A DNA stretch of 64,000 bases. It comes from Medakamo hakoo (lineage: Eukaryota; Chlorophyta; Trebouxiophyceae; Coccomyxaceae). The notes beneath the pieces are model-generated. The model saw only the letters and a list, made by a program, of their open reading frames with translations, did no database searches and was not told where the DNA came from. The stretch is taken from contig CP089455.1 in assembly GCA_026636295.1 (NCBI GenBank), positions 434,001 through 498,000 of the forward strand, given 5' to 3'. Of the stretch, positions 9,770 to 20,027 are shown one piece after another (positions within the stretch are counted from its first letter, which is position 1; each line of letters opens with the position of its first letter). The position numbers were made by a program, and so were the translations under genes.

Positions 9770-12065
9770 ATGCCGCCCGCCGACAACGGCGCCGCCACGG
9801 CGCTGGCCCCCGACAAGAAAGTCGCCAGCTACTCTGGCCTGCACTCATGTTCGGACGACGGCCGGACCATGGGCCAGCACCTCGCGAGCAGGCTGGTCGA
9901 ACTTGGCGTGGACAGAGGTGTGTTGAGGGGGCGGATCCTTTCCGGTTGGGTGGAGCGGGGTCTGGAGACGGGCTGGGGGTGGGTGGAGGAGGGCAGGGCG
10001 GCCGGTGCCGGCGGCCCGAGGCCGACCCATTGGAAAGCGGCACTGCCGAGGAAGGCACATCTCCCCTCGCGTTCGCGTCGCAGCCGCCGGCGGCAGGAAC
10101 CTCATTCTCACGCCCCATCCACACCTACGCATGCCCACAGTCTTCGCCGTGCCGGGCGACTACAACTTGGTGCTGTTGGACCAGCTCATCAAGGTGGGAG
10201 ACGAGAGAGAGAAAAGAAGAGGGGCATGCGTTCCGCGCCGCGCGCGGCGCGCGTCGCGACCTGCGGCGCCCTCACCCCCATCCCATCCCGCCCCAACCTC
10301 CGGCCCTCTCGCACATCCCACGCCCAAACACAAACATGCACACCCCAAACAACAGGAAACCCGCCTCAAAATGATTTACACGTGCAATGAACTCAACGCC
10401 GGGTACGCGGCGGACGGGTACGCCCGCGCCCGCGGCGTGGCGTGCGTCATCGCGACCTTCACGGTCGGCGGGCTGTCGCTGCTCAACGCGGTCGCGGGCG
10501 CGTACTCGGAGCGCCTGCCGGTCATCGTCATCACGGGCGCGCCCAACTCCAATGACTTTGGCACCATGCGCGTCCTCCACCACACGACGGGGCGGCCCGG
10601 CGGTGGGGTCGCCGACGAAATCGCGGCCTTCCGGCCCTTTGTCTGCCACGCCGAACAGATCTTTTCGCTGGACACCGCCCACGAACAGCTCGACACGGCC
10701 ATTTCGCAGGCCCTGAAACTGTCCCGCCCCGTCTACATCAACATTGCGTGCAATTTGGCGGGCTTGCGCCACCCGACGTTCGAGCGCGAGCCCGTCCCTT
10801 ACTCGCTCGCCCCGCCCCACACCAACCCGACGTCCCTGGCCGCCGCGGTGGAGACGGCGTTGGAACTGTTGAACGGCGCGGTCAAGCCGGTCTTGGTCGG
10901 CGGCGTCAAACTCCGCCCGGCCCGCAACCGGGCGGCATTCGCCGCCCTGGCCGGCGCGTCCAAGTACGCGGTGGCGGCGATGCCCAACGCAAAGGGCATG
11001 GTCGACGAAACGCTGCCCCACTTCATCGGCACGTACTGGGGCCAGGTGTCCACTCCCTACTGTTCCGAGGTCGTGGAGAGTGCGGATGCTTACATTTTTT
11101 GCGGCCCGATCTTCAACGACTACACGTCCGTCGGGTACTCCCTCCTCTTGAAAGAAGAAAAAATGATTGTGGTGGACGAGGGCGACCACGGCGGCCGTGT
11201 CTCCGTGGGCGGGCGCCGGTTTTTCAACTGTGTGGCCGCCTCTGATTTCATGGAAGCGCTGGCGGCCCGGATCACGCCGAACGAAGGTGAACCCAAAGGT
11301 TTTTTTTCAGCCCGCGCCCCCCCCGCCAGCCCGCCTCTCTTTTCCTTTCCTTCCTCATCGCACACCCCGCCGCCACCCACACACACCACAGCCGCGTGGA
11401 CCAACTACGAGCGCATGTTCATCCCGCCGGGTAAACTCGTCAAACCCCCGCCGACGGAGCCCCTGCGGACGAACGTGCTGTTCGACCACGTCCAGTCGCT
11501 GCTCTCCCCCACCACCGCCGTCATCGCCGAGACGGGCGACTCCTGGTTCAACTGCCTCAAACTGCGCCTGCCGCCCGGCTGCGCGTACGAGTTCCAGATG
11601 CAGTACGGGTCCATTGGGTGGTCCGTCGGCGCGGTGTTGGGGTACGCCCTGGGCGCGCGTGAGCGGCGGGTCGTCGCCTGCATCGGTGACGGCAGCTTCC
11701 AGATGACCGCCCAGGAAGTGTCGACGATGCTGCGGTACGGGGCCAACCCCATCATCTTCCTGGTCAACAACAAGGGCTACTCCATCGAGGTGGAAATCCA
11801 CGACGGCGAGTACAACATCATCAACGACTGGGACTACACCGGCCTCGTCCGCGCGTTCGCCCGGCCGGAGTCGGGGCTGAAGCTGTTCACGGCGACGGCC
11901 GGCACCGAGGAGGAGCTGGCCACAGCGATCCAGGGAGCGGTCGCCGCGCCCGACGCCCTGGCATTCATTGAGGTGCGCCTGGACAAGGACGACTGTTCGC
12001 GCGAGCTGTTTGAGTGGGGGTCGCGCGTGGCGTCCTGCAATGGCCGGCCGCCGGTCGTGTCGTGA
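9770..12065 (+). CDS. PDC: Pyruvate decarboxylase (TPP-dependent)
   Basis: Exons 9770-9917, 10141-10193, 10356-11286 and 11392-12065 give 601 residues. Junctions restore [14 protein letters not shown] and [13 protein letters not shown] exactly. The enzyme converts pyruvate to acetaldehyde and CO2 in the cytosol, the step committing to ethanol. Visible catalytic features: the cofactor-activating Glu in [14 protein letters not shown] (near residue 80), the double His in VLHHTTG (near 141), and the TPP/Mg motif GDGSFQMT...NNKGYSIE (from about 475). Length matches plant and fungal PDC. The N-terminal 25 residues are polar and not transit-like. Intron donors here are atypical (GTGTGT, GTGGGA, GTGAAC). 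Indolepyruvate decarboxylase is the main alternative, less likely given the plant-like sequence. Confidence 0.94.
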
Positions 12066-12124
12066 GCAGAGCAGGAGAGAGGGAGTGTGTGGTGTGTGTG
12101 GGTGGTGTGCGTGCGTGCGTGGGT

Positions 12125-12129
12125 TGTAA
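12125..12129 (+). terminator. TGTAA-type polyadenylation signal candidate
   Basis: TGTAA, followed by an A-run, lies 60 nt after the PDC stop. TGTAA is the usual poly(A) signal of chlorophyte green algae. One short match is weak evidence. An AATAAA lies instead after the RabGGTA gene at 19809-19814. Confidence 0.3.
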
Positions 12130-12301
12130 AAAAGAAGCGATACGGCTCTTGCTTTTGGTGTGGGTGTGCCCTCCCACCGCGAAGAAATGGGTGGATGGAT
12201 GGATGGATGGGCGCGCCACAGTGGAGTCGCCTCGCTCCGCTTTTTTTTCCGTCTCCCAGCGCGCGTACCCCGGTCGCCCTTTCAGGGCGACAGCAGCCGC
12301 C

Positions 12302-13599
12302 ATGGCCGCCCGCCGCAAGCTCATCATCGACACGGACCCGGGCATTGGTACGAGGGAGAGGGGGCGGCGCCCTCTTTTCGCGCCCCCATTGGCTCTCGCG
12401 CTCGCTCTCAACCTCCCCCCCCCCCCCCATCCCATCCCATCCCCCATCCCAGACGACACGCTCGCCATCCTGGCCGCCCTGGCCTCCCCGGAGGTAGAAG
12501 TCATTGGGCTCACGTCCACCTTCGGCAACGTCACCACAGCGACAGCCACCGCCAACTGCTTCACCCTCCTGGGCCTGGCCGGCCTCTGCGCAAACGACCC
12601 GGCCACGCCGGCCGTCGCGGCCGGGTCGCCGACCATGCTCAACGGCACGGCCAAACTGCGCATCGCGGACTTTGTGCATGGCGGTGACGGTTTTGGCAAC
12701 ACCAGGCCACCGGCGGTGGAGGTGCGTTGGGCGTGTTGTGTTTTCTGTCCGCCGTTCCACCCCCATGCCCGCGTCCCCAACAATCCTCACCCCGCCGCTC
12801 CCCGTCTGTCCACACACACACACCCAAGGGCACGCCCGTCCCCGGCACCGCCGCCGACTTCATCGCGTCCGCCGCCCGGACCCATCCAGGCGGCGTGACC
12901 GTCCTCGCGCTCGGACCCCTGACCAATGTGGCCCTGGCCTTTCGCCAGGGGCCCGACGTCGCGCCAAACCTGGACGTGCTCGCCCTGGGCGGCGCGTACT
13001 TCCGCAACGGCAACGTGAACCCGGCCGCGGAAGCCAACATGTTGGGCGACCCCGAGGCGGCGGACGCGGTGCTGAGCACGCCAGGCGCCCGCATCTCGCT
13101 CGTCGGCCTGGACGTCACGCACGCGTGCGTGGTGTCGCGGCCCGCGTTTGCCGCGTGGGCCGCGGCCGTCCCGCCGCCTGGCCAGCCCGTCGCGGCCTTC
13201 CTCAGCGCCGCCGTCGATTTCTACATGGCGTACCACGCCCGGTCGTACGGCATGGACGCCATGTTCCTGCACGACCCGGCGGCGTTGGCTGCCGTGCTAA
13301 AACCGGAGTTGTTCACGTGGGGTGCCGGGCCCGTGGTCGTCACGACAGGCGACGGCCCGACGCGGGGGCAGACCGTCATGGACGCGGGCGAAAAGGATTG
13401 GGGCCGCGGCGGGCCACGGTCCAGCACGGACGGCGGGGGCGGTGGAGGAGGCGCGCCGCCCCCACCACCAAACGCCTGGGTGGGCCGGCCAGCCGCGCGC
13501 GTCGCGACGGCCGTCGACGCGGCGGGCGTGGTCGACCTCGTGTTGACCCGGTTGACGGCCGCGGCGGTGGAGGCGGGGCAGCGCAAGAGTGGTGCGTGA
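12302..13599 (+). CDS. Inosine/uridine-preferring nucleoside N-ribohydrolase
   Basis: Exons 12302-12347, 12453-12721 and 12829-13599 give 361 residues. The first junction completes DTDPGIDDTLAIL, the calcium- and ribose-binding Asp cluster of the nucleoside hydrolase family. FVHGGDGFGNT, LALGPLTNVALA, LALGGAYFRNGNVNPAAEANM and a late VTTGDGPTRGQTVMD segment complete the family pattern, close to plant URH enzymes. It cleaves nucleosides (uridine, inosine, xanthosine) to base and ribose in purine and pyrimidine salvage. A Gly/Pro-rich insertion sits near the C-terminus (around 13430-13475). No targeting sequence is obvious, so it is probably cytosolic. Exact substrate preference cannot be read from sequence. 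Confidence 0.93.
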
Positions 13600-14009
13600 G
13601 CTTTTTGTTGGTTGTGTCTTTTTTTTTTAAGGCAGGAAAGAAAATCGCGTTTCGGTCGTTGTTTCAGGGCACGTCGGGCACCCGCCGTCCGTTCCCCACC
13701 GCCGCCGCCCTCCCGCCCATTCCATTTCCCAACCACTCTCTCTCTCTCTCCTCCAGCTCGATAATTCAGTTCACTCTCATTCCCACGCTCCCAGTGTTCA
13801 CGGAAAGAAGAAGTCACGCGCGCGCTCTCAACCCAGCCCAGCACACACTCACACACACACGCACACAAAACGCAGCAACCAAAGCGGCAGGGCACCCGGA
13901 AGACGGGATGGGTCGCGCACACGCCTTGAATGAACAGAAAAAGCAGCGGGCAAAGGGCACGGAACCACAACCCATCCCACGTCCATCACCACGCACAACA
14001 AAGACTGCT
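13600..14009. other. Convergent 3' intergenic region with microsatellites
   Basis: 410 bp between the stops of the nucleoside hydrolase (+) and the CALK-like kinase (-). It holds a T-run (13619-13629), a CT repeat (13738-13752) and CA-rich tracts (13846-13866). I see no gene. Confidence 0.5.
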
Positions 14010-16571
14010 TCACCGCCCGCCGCCCGCCCCAGCCAGCTGGTGAGACAGGGACCGCTTGGCAGCCGGGCGGGTCAGGGCGGCGGCGACGGCCTTGTCGTCC
14101 AGGGCGGACGAGGCGGACAAGGTCAGGGCGGCCGAGGCCTTCCCACCGGCCGCGGCCGCGCGCTGGGCTGCGACCGCGTCGGCCGTGCGGGCGCCGCCGC
14201 GGCCACGGCCCGAGGGGAAGACGACGCCAGGGCGGCAGGGCGTGTCGCACAGGTCGCCCGACGTGGCCGGGCCACCCAAGCTGGACGCGCCGCCCGGGCC
14301 GCCGGGCGGGGCCGTGCCCGACGCGACGCGGCGCCGCCACGCAGCGAGGCGCGCACCGTTGCCGCCGCCAACAGCGCCAGCGCCGGCGCCGGCCGCACCC
14401 GTCGTGCCGGCGGGCGGCAGGGCGTGGGCTTGGGCAGCGGCAGCAGCCGCCGCAGCCGCGGCAGCCATGGCCGCCTGCGGCGACGCGGGCGCCGACCCCG
14501 ACGGACCGGCCAGGTGGTGGTGGTGGCCGGTCGACCCGGCCCGGAAGGCTTTGATGCCATCGCCCGCCAGGGGCGAGCCCGCCGCGCCGCCCGCGCTCGC
14601 AAACGGAGACGCGGGCGCGGACACGGGCGCCGCCGCCGCAAAGGGCGAGGCGACCAGTGCGGGCGCGCGAGGGGCGGACGTGAAGGCGGGCGCGGGCGGC
14701 GCCGCGGCCGCGAGCGGGCCACCACCGGCCGCAGCGGCCGCGGCGTGCTGGGCCGCGACGGCGGCGGCGGCCGCGTCGAACGTCGCGGCCAGCGAAGAAG
14801 CTCCCGTGACAGGCGCGCTGGCCGCCGCGTGCAGCTGCTGGGACGCGGCCAAGGCGGCGGCGGCGCGGGCGGACGCGTGGCGTTGCATGGCGGGCGAGGC
14901 GCGGGCGTGGGCACCGGTCGACCCGCCGCCGCTCGTGCCCAGTCGGTGGGCGGCGGTGGGGGAGGCCGACCCGCCCGGCCCACCACCTGCCGCGGCCGCC
15001 GCCGACGATGACGAGCCCAGCAGGCGCCGGGACAGCGACTTGACGGACGACCCCGCCCAGGAAAGCATGGACGACAGGCCCGGCTCGCCGCCCTGGCCGT
15101 GGTGCGGCGCCGAGCCGGCGGTCGCCGGGCCGTGCGCGGCCGGGATGGAGCCGGCCGAACTGGCGGTCGCGACGCCGGCTTGCTGCCCCAGCTTGGACGG
15201 CGTGGGCGGCGCGTCCAGCGACATGGCGGTCGTCGTGGCGGCAGCCGGAGCGGGGGCAGGCAGCGCCGCCGCGGGCGCGGCCGCGCCACAGTGGCCGGCC
15301 ACCCAGGGGTGGTGCGCCATGTCCGCCGCGCCGGGGCGCTTGCGCGCGGACTTGGCGCACGAGGCGGACACGTACGCCACCAGCCCCGGGCTCATCCAGG
15401 CGGGGAAGGACGGGCGGCGGTACATGATGCAGTCGCACGTCTCCGCGCGCGTCGCGCGCTCAAACGGCGGGCGCCCGCTGACCAGCTCGTACGCGAGCAC
15501 GCCCAGCGCCCACACGTCGATGGAGGGGTCGTACTCCAGCACGGCTTTCTCCTTGTTGTCTTCCGGCCGGGCTTTCTCCGGGCAGACCAGGACTTCGGGC
15601 GCCATGTAGTCCAGCGTGCCCGCCCGGGTCACCGGCCGCTCCACGCGGTGGTTGATGGACAGGCCAAAGTCGGCGAGCTTGACGACCAGGCCGGGCGCGC
15701 CCAGGCACGCGCCCGTCGACCCGGCCGCGCCCACGCCTTCCGTCCCACTCAAGTGCGGCGCGGACAGGAGGATGTTTTCGGGCTTGATGTCCCGGTGGAT
15801 GACGCCCAGGAAGTGGAGGTAGCGGACCGCGGAGAGCGCGGGCGCGATGATGGACGCCGCGACGCGCGGTTCGGCCATCGCGCCGCCCGACCGCTTGAGC
15901 TCCTCGTACAAGTCCCCGCCGCCCGCGAACTCTTGGGCCAAGTACACGTGGTCCGCGTCTTCAAAGGCGGCGTACAGGGCGACGATGTGCGGGTGGCGCA
16001 AGGCCGAGTGCAAGCGCACCTCGCGCTCCACCTGCGCCCAGTTCAGCTCGGACAGGCGGGCTTTGCGGTACAGCTTCAGGGCGACGCGGGTGCGGGTGGC
16101 CCGGCAGGTGGCCGCGTACAGTAAGGACGCCTTGCCCTTGTACAGCTGCTTGTGCAGGTCGTAGTCCTCGACGCGCCTAAATGGAAGGGATGGAGGGAGA
16201 GGGAGGGTGAGGGAGGGGGGGGCGAGCGCGCACACCAAGTCGTGGGACATGTGTGTCGCGCGGGGGAGAGAGGAGGGATCGCAACCACCACCACACCCTC
16301 TCATTGAAAGGCCAAGATGTCAAGCATGAGCCTTGACTCCAAACTAGCGGGGTGGGCGGCTGTTGTGGCTACGCGCGTCCCCGACCAAATTCGAGATTCA
16401 CGAAACTCACCATTCGCTGCCAGCCGGCCGCACCATGCCCGGCGGGCACAGCGGCGTGACGACGATGGTGCGAGGGGCCTTGCAGTCCCGCGTCAAGCGG
16501 ATGCCGTCCGGCGTGCCCGGCAGTGGGGAGTGGGGCATGGGCGGGGTCGTGGTCGCGTCGACGTCCATCAT
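14010..16571 (-). CDS. Aurora-like kinase of the Chlamydomonas CALK type
   Basis: Exons 16411-16571 and 14010-16176 (donor GTGAGT, acceptor TTTAG) give 775 residues; the junction restores GSEWRVEDYDLHKQ. The kinase domain spans about 54-330: KGKASLLYAA loop, VALKLYRKA lysine, VIHRDIKPEN, LADFGLSINHRVERPVTRAGTLDYMAPEV and DVWALGVLAYELVSG. The ADFGLSIN...RPVTRAGTLDYMAPEVL block is the CALK signature rather than canonical Aurora (TLCGTLDYLPPE). In Chlamydomonas, CALK acts in flagellar length control and deflagellation, and its activation-loop Thr corresponds to the one in GTLDY. The remaining 440 residues are low-complexity Ala/Ser/Gly with a long poly-Ala run and no recognised domain. MM at the start leaves two adjacent Met choices. 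Confidence 0.88.
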
Positions 16572-17276
16572 GGTTGGCAGGCGGAAGGGAGAGGGGGGGT
16601 GGGAGCGGCGCAGAAGGCGGCCTGCATTTTTGGTGGGCGGGGGCGTGATTTTTGGTGAATGTGAGAGAGGTCATCCATTCCGTTCCCACTAGCGGGCAGG
16701 GCCAGCCGCTGGCTAGCCCAGGAAGGGGTGAGTGAGTGGCGGGCGGCGGCGTGGGCGCGGTCGCGGCGGCCCTCTGCCTCGCCCGCGCCGCCGGCAATTT
16801 GGCAGAGCCAAGACTGAGGCGGGGGGAGGCAGCAGGCGTCGCGTCACCAGTCCAACACGCCGGAGGTGAAGACCAGGCTATATTGATCAGAGTAAAAGCG
16901 GTGGCCAGCCGCGGTGGCGGACGTTGAGGCCGCCCGGCCCACCAACCACCTTTTTCTTGCCGCGAACAGACGGCCGCGCGCGCGCGCGCCCCCGCGGACT
17001 GTCCAATTGGTCGCCCGCCACTCACCGGCGTCACGGCACCTGACCACGCGGCCGGTCAGGCAGGGGCTGAGCTCTCGCTCAGGCGGAGGAGGAGGCGGGC
17101 CCTGCGGCGCCGCTTAGGCGGTCATTTTATGTATGCAGAGTCAAGCGGCCACTAAGGAGGGGCCGCGGCCGGGGAGAAGGCAGGTCTACACGCCCGGGCC
17201 CGCGCGCCGCCCTGTCTCTCTGTTGTTGCTACCCCCTCCCTCCTCCCTCCCTCCTGCCCTGTCACACACACCTCGC
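16572..17276. other. 705-bp gene-free stretch upstream of the CALK-like kinase
   Basis: The longest gap in the window, lying upstream of the leftward kinase and downstream of the leftward HAD gene. It contains a rare AT-rich patch (CTATATTGATC at about 16878-16888) and a palindromic CCAATTGG (about 17003-17010). I compared it by eye with U1, U2, U4, U5, U6, U3 and SRP RNA signatures on both strands and found no acceptable match. No convincing ORF. Confidence 0.4.
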
Positions 17277-18161
17277 TCACTGCCCGAGCCGCCCAAACTC
17301 GGCCATCCCAATCACTTTAATGCGCCCATCACTCCGACCAGCCGCCCGCGCCCGCTCCGCCGCCGTGTTGTACCCCCAATCCACCAGGTACAGCTGCCAG
17401 TCCTTCAGCCCCGGGTCGGCCGCGACGCTCTCCAGCGTGGCCAGCTTGTCCTCCACGAAATGGAAGCCGGCCGCGGTCGGGTGTGCGGCTTGCAACCTCT
17501 CCAGCACCCTGGCTTTGGGCTCGCCTGACACAGTCTGCGAGAAAATGCGGTCGTCCGGGAAAGGGACGCGCGCCTGGCGTCCCGCCAGCAGCGCGGCCGT
17601 GAACCGCGCCTGCTTGGTCGTCACGATAAACGCTTCGCCCGCGGCTTGGAGCGCCTTCAGGGCTTCGGGCGCGCCCGGGTAAAAGGCGTTGGAGTTCAGC
17701 CAGCCGTCCAGGTCGCGAGCCATCCAGGCGTCCCGGACGGAGCCAAACCGGCGGACGAGCTGTTGGTGTGGGTGGGGAGGGGCGTGAGAGAGAGGGCGAC
17801 AGACGACCGCGCTCCACCCCATCCAAAAAAAAAAAAAAAAATCTCAACGCACATCTCCACGGTCCAGGCCCCACCGGTCCATCCGCTCCGCCAGCATGGC
17901 CGGCCAGTCCTCCAGCATGGCTTCCACAGACTCGCCCTCGACCAAACACCGGACTTGCACCAAATTCTCGTACCCCGTCTCGATCACGGGCCGCGCGGCC
18001 CGCATGCCCTCCAGGACGGCCGTTTTGCGGGCTTGGACGGCGGCATCGGCGAACAAGTCGGGCCACAGGTCTGCGGCGGCGTCCCAGGCGGAGAGCGCGG
18101 ACTCGCCGACGGAGTCGCAGGCGACGCCGTCAAAGTCCAGGGCGAAGACGGGCTTGGCCAT
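17277..18161 (-). CDS. HAD-superfamily hydrolase (phosphatase-like)
   Basis: Exons 17853-18161 and 17277-17759 (donor GTGCGT, phase 0) give 263 residues. Motif I, FALDFDGVACDS, is at residues 6-17 with the nucleophile Asp. AFIVTTKQAR supplies the motif II Ser/Thr, an isolated Lys follows near GEPKARVLERL, and FVEDKLATLE gives the motif III/IV acidic pair. The size and helical cap between motif I and II suit a small-molecule phosphatase of the phosphoglycolate phosphatase/beta-phosphoglucomutase branch. Substrate cannot be assigned. No transit peptide is visible. It diverges from the RabGGTA gene across 285 bp. Confidence 0.8.
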
Positions 18162-18446
18162 GGCGGTGGTGGTGGTGGTGGTGGGTGCGCGCGCGGCCGC
18201 CGTCGGAGACTTGGGCGACGCGCGGATCTGTGGCGAGTTGAGCCGACGCCCACCCCTTCCTGGCAACTCGGCAGTAGACAATGCACAGCCTGGCCGCCTG
18301 AGCAGGGCGCGCATGTGCTCGTTTGTGGGAGTGCGGGCGGGGGGCGCCAGAAAAGAGCAGAAAAGAAATAGTGAGGGAAAAAACGAGCGCCCCTCTTCAT
18401 TCTTTTCATCTCGCGGCCCGCAGGCCCACTCCCCGCCACACGCCCC
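18162..18446. promoter_or_regulatory. Divergent promoter, HAD hydrolase and RabGGTA
   Basis: 285 bp between divergent ATGs. There is a GGT microsatellite next to the HAD start (18164-18183) and an A/G-rich patch at 18350-18400. No TATA box seen. Confidence 0.4.
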
Positions 18447-19793
18447 ATGCACGGCCGCCCGCGCGCCGTCCCCGGCGCGGCGGTCGACCTGGAGAAGGCC
18501 AAGGCCGCGCAGCAGCGGGTGAGTTTTGTGTGTGGCGGCGGTAGGCGCGAAAAACGGACGCACTGATGCCTCTCCTCTCGACCCGCGCACCCCCCCCTCA
18601 CGCCGCCGGTGTATCCAAACCCACACCACCACCAGCTCGCCCTGCTCACCCGCCTCAACGACCAGGTCCTGGACCGGCGCCGGGCCGGCAAGTCCGACCC
18701 AGCCTCCCTCGGCCTGGCCGCCACTCTCTTGGAACACAACCCGGAAGCTTACACCGCCTGGAACTGGCGGCGCGAGGTTCTAGGGCCCGTGCTGTCCGCG
18801 GGCGGCGCGGACGCCGTCAACGCAGCTGAAGCCGAGCTGGTGCTCACCGAAAAAGCCTTGCGCCGCAACCCCAAATCTTACGCGGCCTGGCACGCTCGGC
18901 GGTGGGTGGTGGGGCACCGCCTGACCTCGCTCGCAGCCGAAGTGCGGTTGGTCGACGCGCTGCTGGACGTCGACGCCCGCAACTTTCACGCCTGGGCGTA
19001 TAGGGGGTGGGTCGCCGACCTGGCCGGCGTGCCCGCGGCCGAACAGCTGGCTGCGACGACGGCGCGGATTGAGGTGAATTTCTCAAACTATTCCGCGTGG
19101 CACGCGCGCTCTGCGCTGCTAGTCCGCGTCCACGGCGGGCACGGGACGGGTGGACGGCAGGCGGCACAGGCTGGGGAAGACCCGCCCACGACGACCCTAG
19201 ACTCCCTGCTGTCGTCGCCAAGCGGCCGCCACGGCGACGGCGGCCAGGGAGTCCGCCCAGGCGAGGCCCTGCCCCCGTCCATCCTCGCGACCGAATACGC
19301 CCTCGTCCGGGCGGCCGCCTTCACCGACCCGGCCGACCAGGCGCCCTGGTTTTACCAGCGCTGGCTGGTGGCGCACACGGTGGCGGCGGCCCGGGACGCA
19401 GTGAGGGGAGGACGGAGGGGAGGAGACGACGCTCCGTCCTCTTCCTCCGCTGCGCGGGCCGCTGTCGCGGCCGCGGACGCGGCCCTCGCCGCGGAAGTCG
19501 AGGCGTGCGAGGCCCTGCTGGCCGCCGAGCCTGACAGGGCCCAGTGTAAATGGCCGTTGCTGGCCCTGGCCCACCTGGCTGAAGCCCGGGCGGAGCTGGC
19601 CGGGTTGGGGGTGGACGGCGGTGGGGGTGGTGGGGGTGGTGGGGGTGGTGGGAGTGGTGGCGGAAAGACCCGCACGCCACCCGCCGCCGCGGCCGCCGTC
19701 TACGAAGAACTGACGGACTTGGACCCGCTGCGAGCTGGTTTCTACAAAGACGCGGGCGCGGGCGTGGCGGCGGTTGTCGTGCCGCAGCTTTGA
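18447..19793 (+). CDS. RABGGTA: Rab geranylgeranyl transferase, alpha subunit
   Basis: Exons 18447-18518 and 18636-19793 give 409 residues. The start MHGRPR matches the MHGR start of the family. Successive prenyltransferase-alpha repeats are visible: NPEAYTAWNWRRE, NPKSYAAWHARRW, DARNFHAWAYRGW, NFSNYSAWHARS and DQAPWFYQRWL. The protein pairs with a beta subunit to attach geranylgeranyl groups to Rab GTPases in the cytosol. It ends soon after the repeats and lacks the Ig-like and LRR domains of mammals, as in plants and yeast. A poly-Gly tract (19619-19672, GGT/GGG repeats) near the C-terminus is probably a disordered linker. An AATAAA lies at 19809. Confidence 0.93.
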
Positions 19794-20027
19794 TGGAGTG
19801 TAGAGTAGAATAAAAAAGGAGCGAAAGAACGAGACGCACCCTTCTCTGTCCATCCGTCCACGCACGCACGTCCACGCTTTTCCGATTGACGGAGACACAC
19901 GCTCTCGACCGTCTCAACACACACTCCGCGCCATTCATCTTGCGCTTTCCCACCAGCCCCCCCCCTCTCTCCCTCGCCTCACCCCACCCCACCCCCACCC
20001 CACCCCAAAAAAACACCCGTCCCACTT

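Noticed and set aside
12504-15011. An 835-codon + strand open frame
   Set aside because: It is out of frame with the nucleoside hydrolase, crosses its introns and the 3' region, and is antisense to the CALK-like kinase tail. No homology or coding pattern.
16860-16930. A possible U5 snRNA on the minus strand, because of a CUUUUACU-like loop
   Set aside because: The loop is not GCCUUUUAC, and there is no Sm site or flanking stem pattern.
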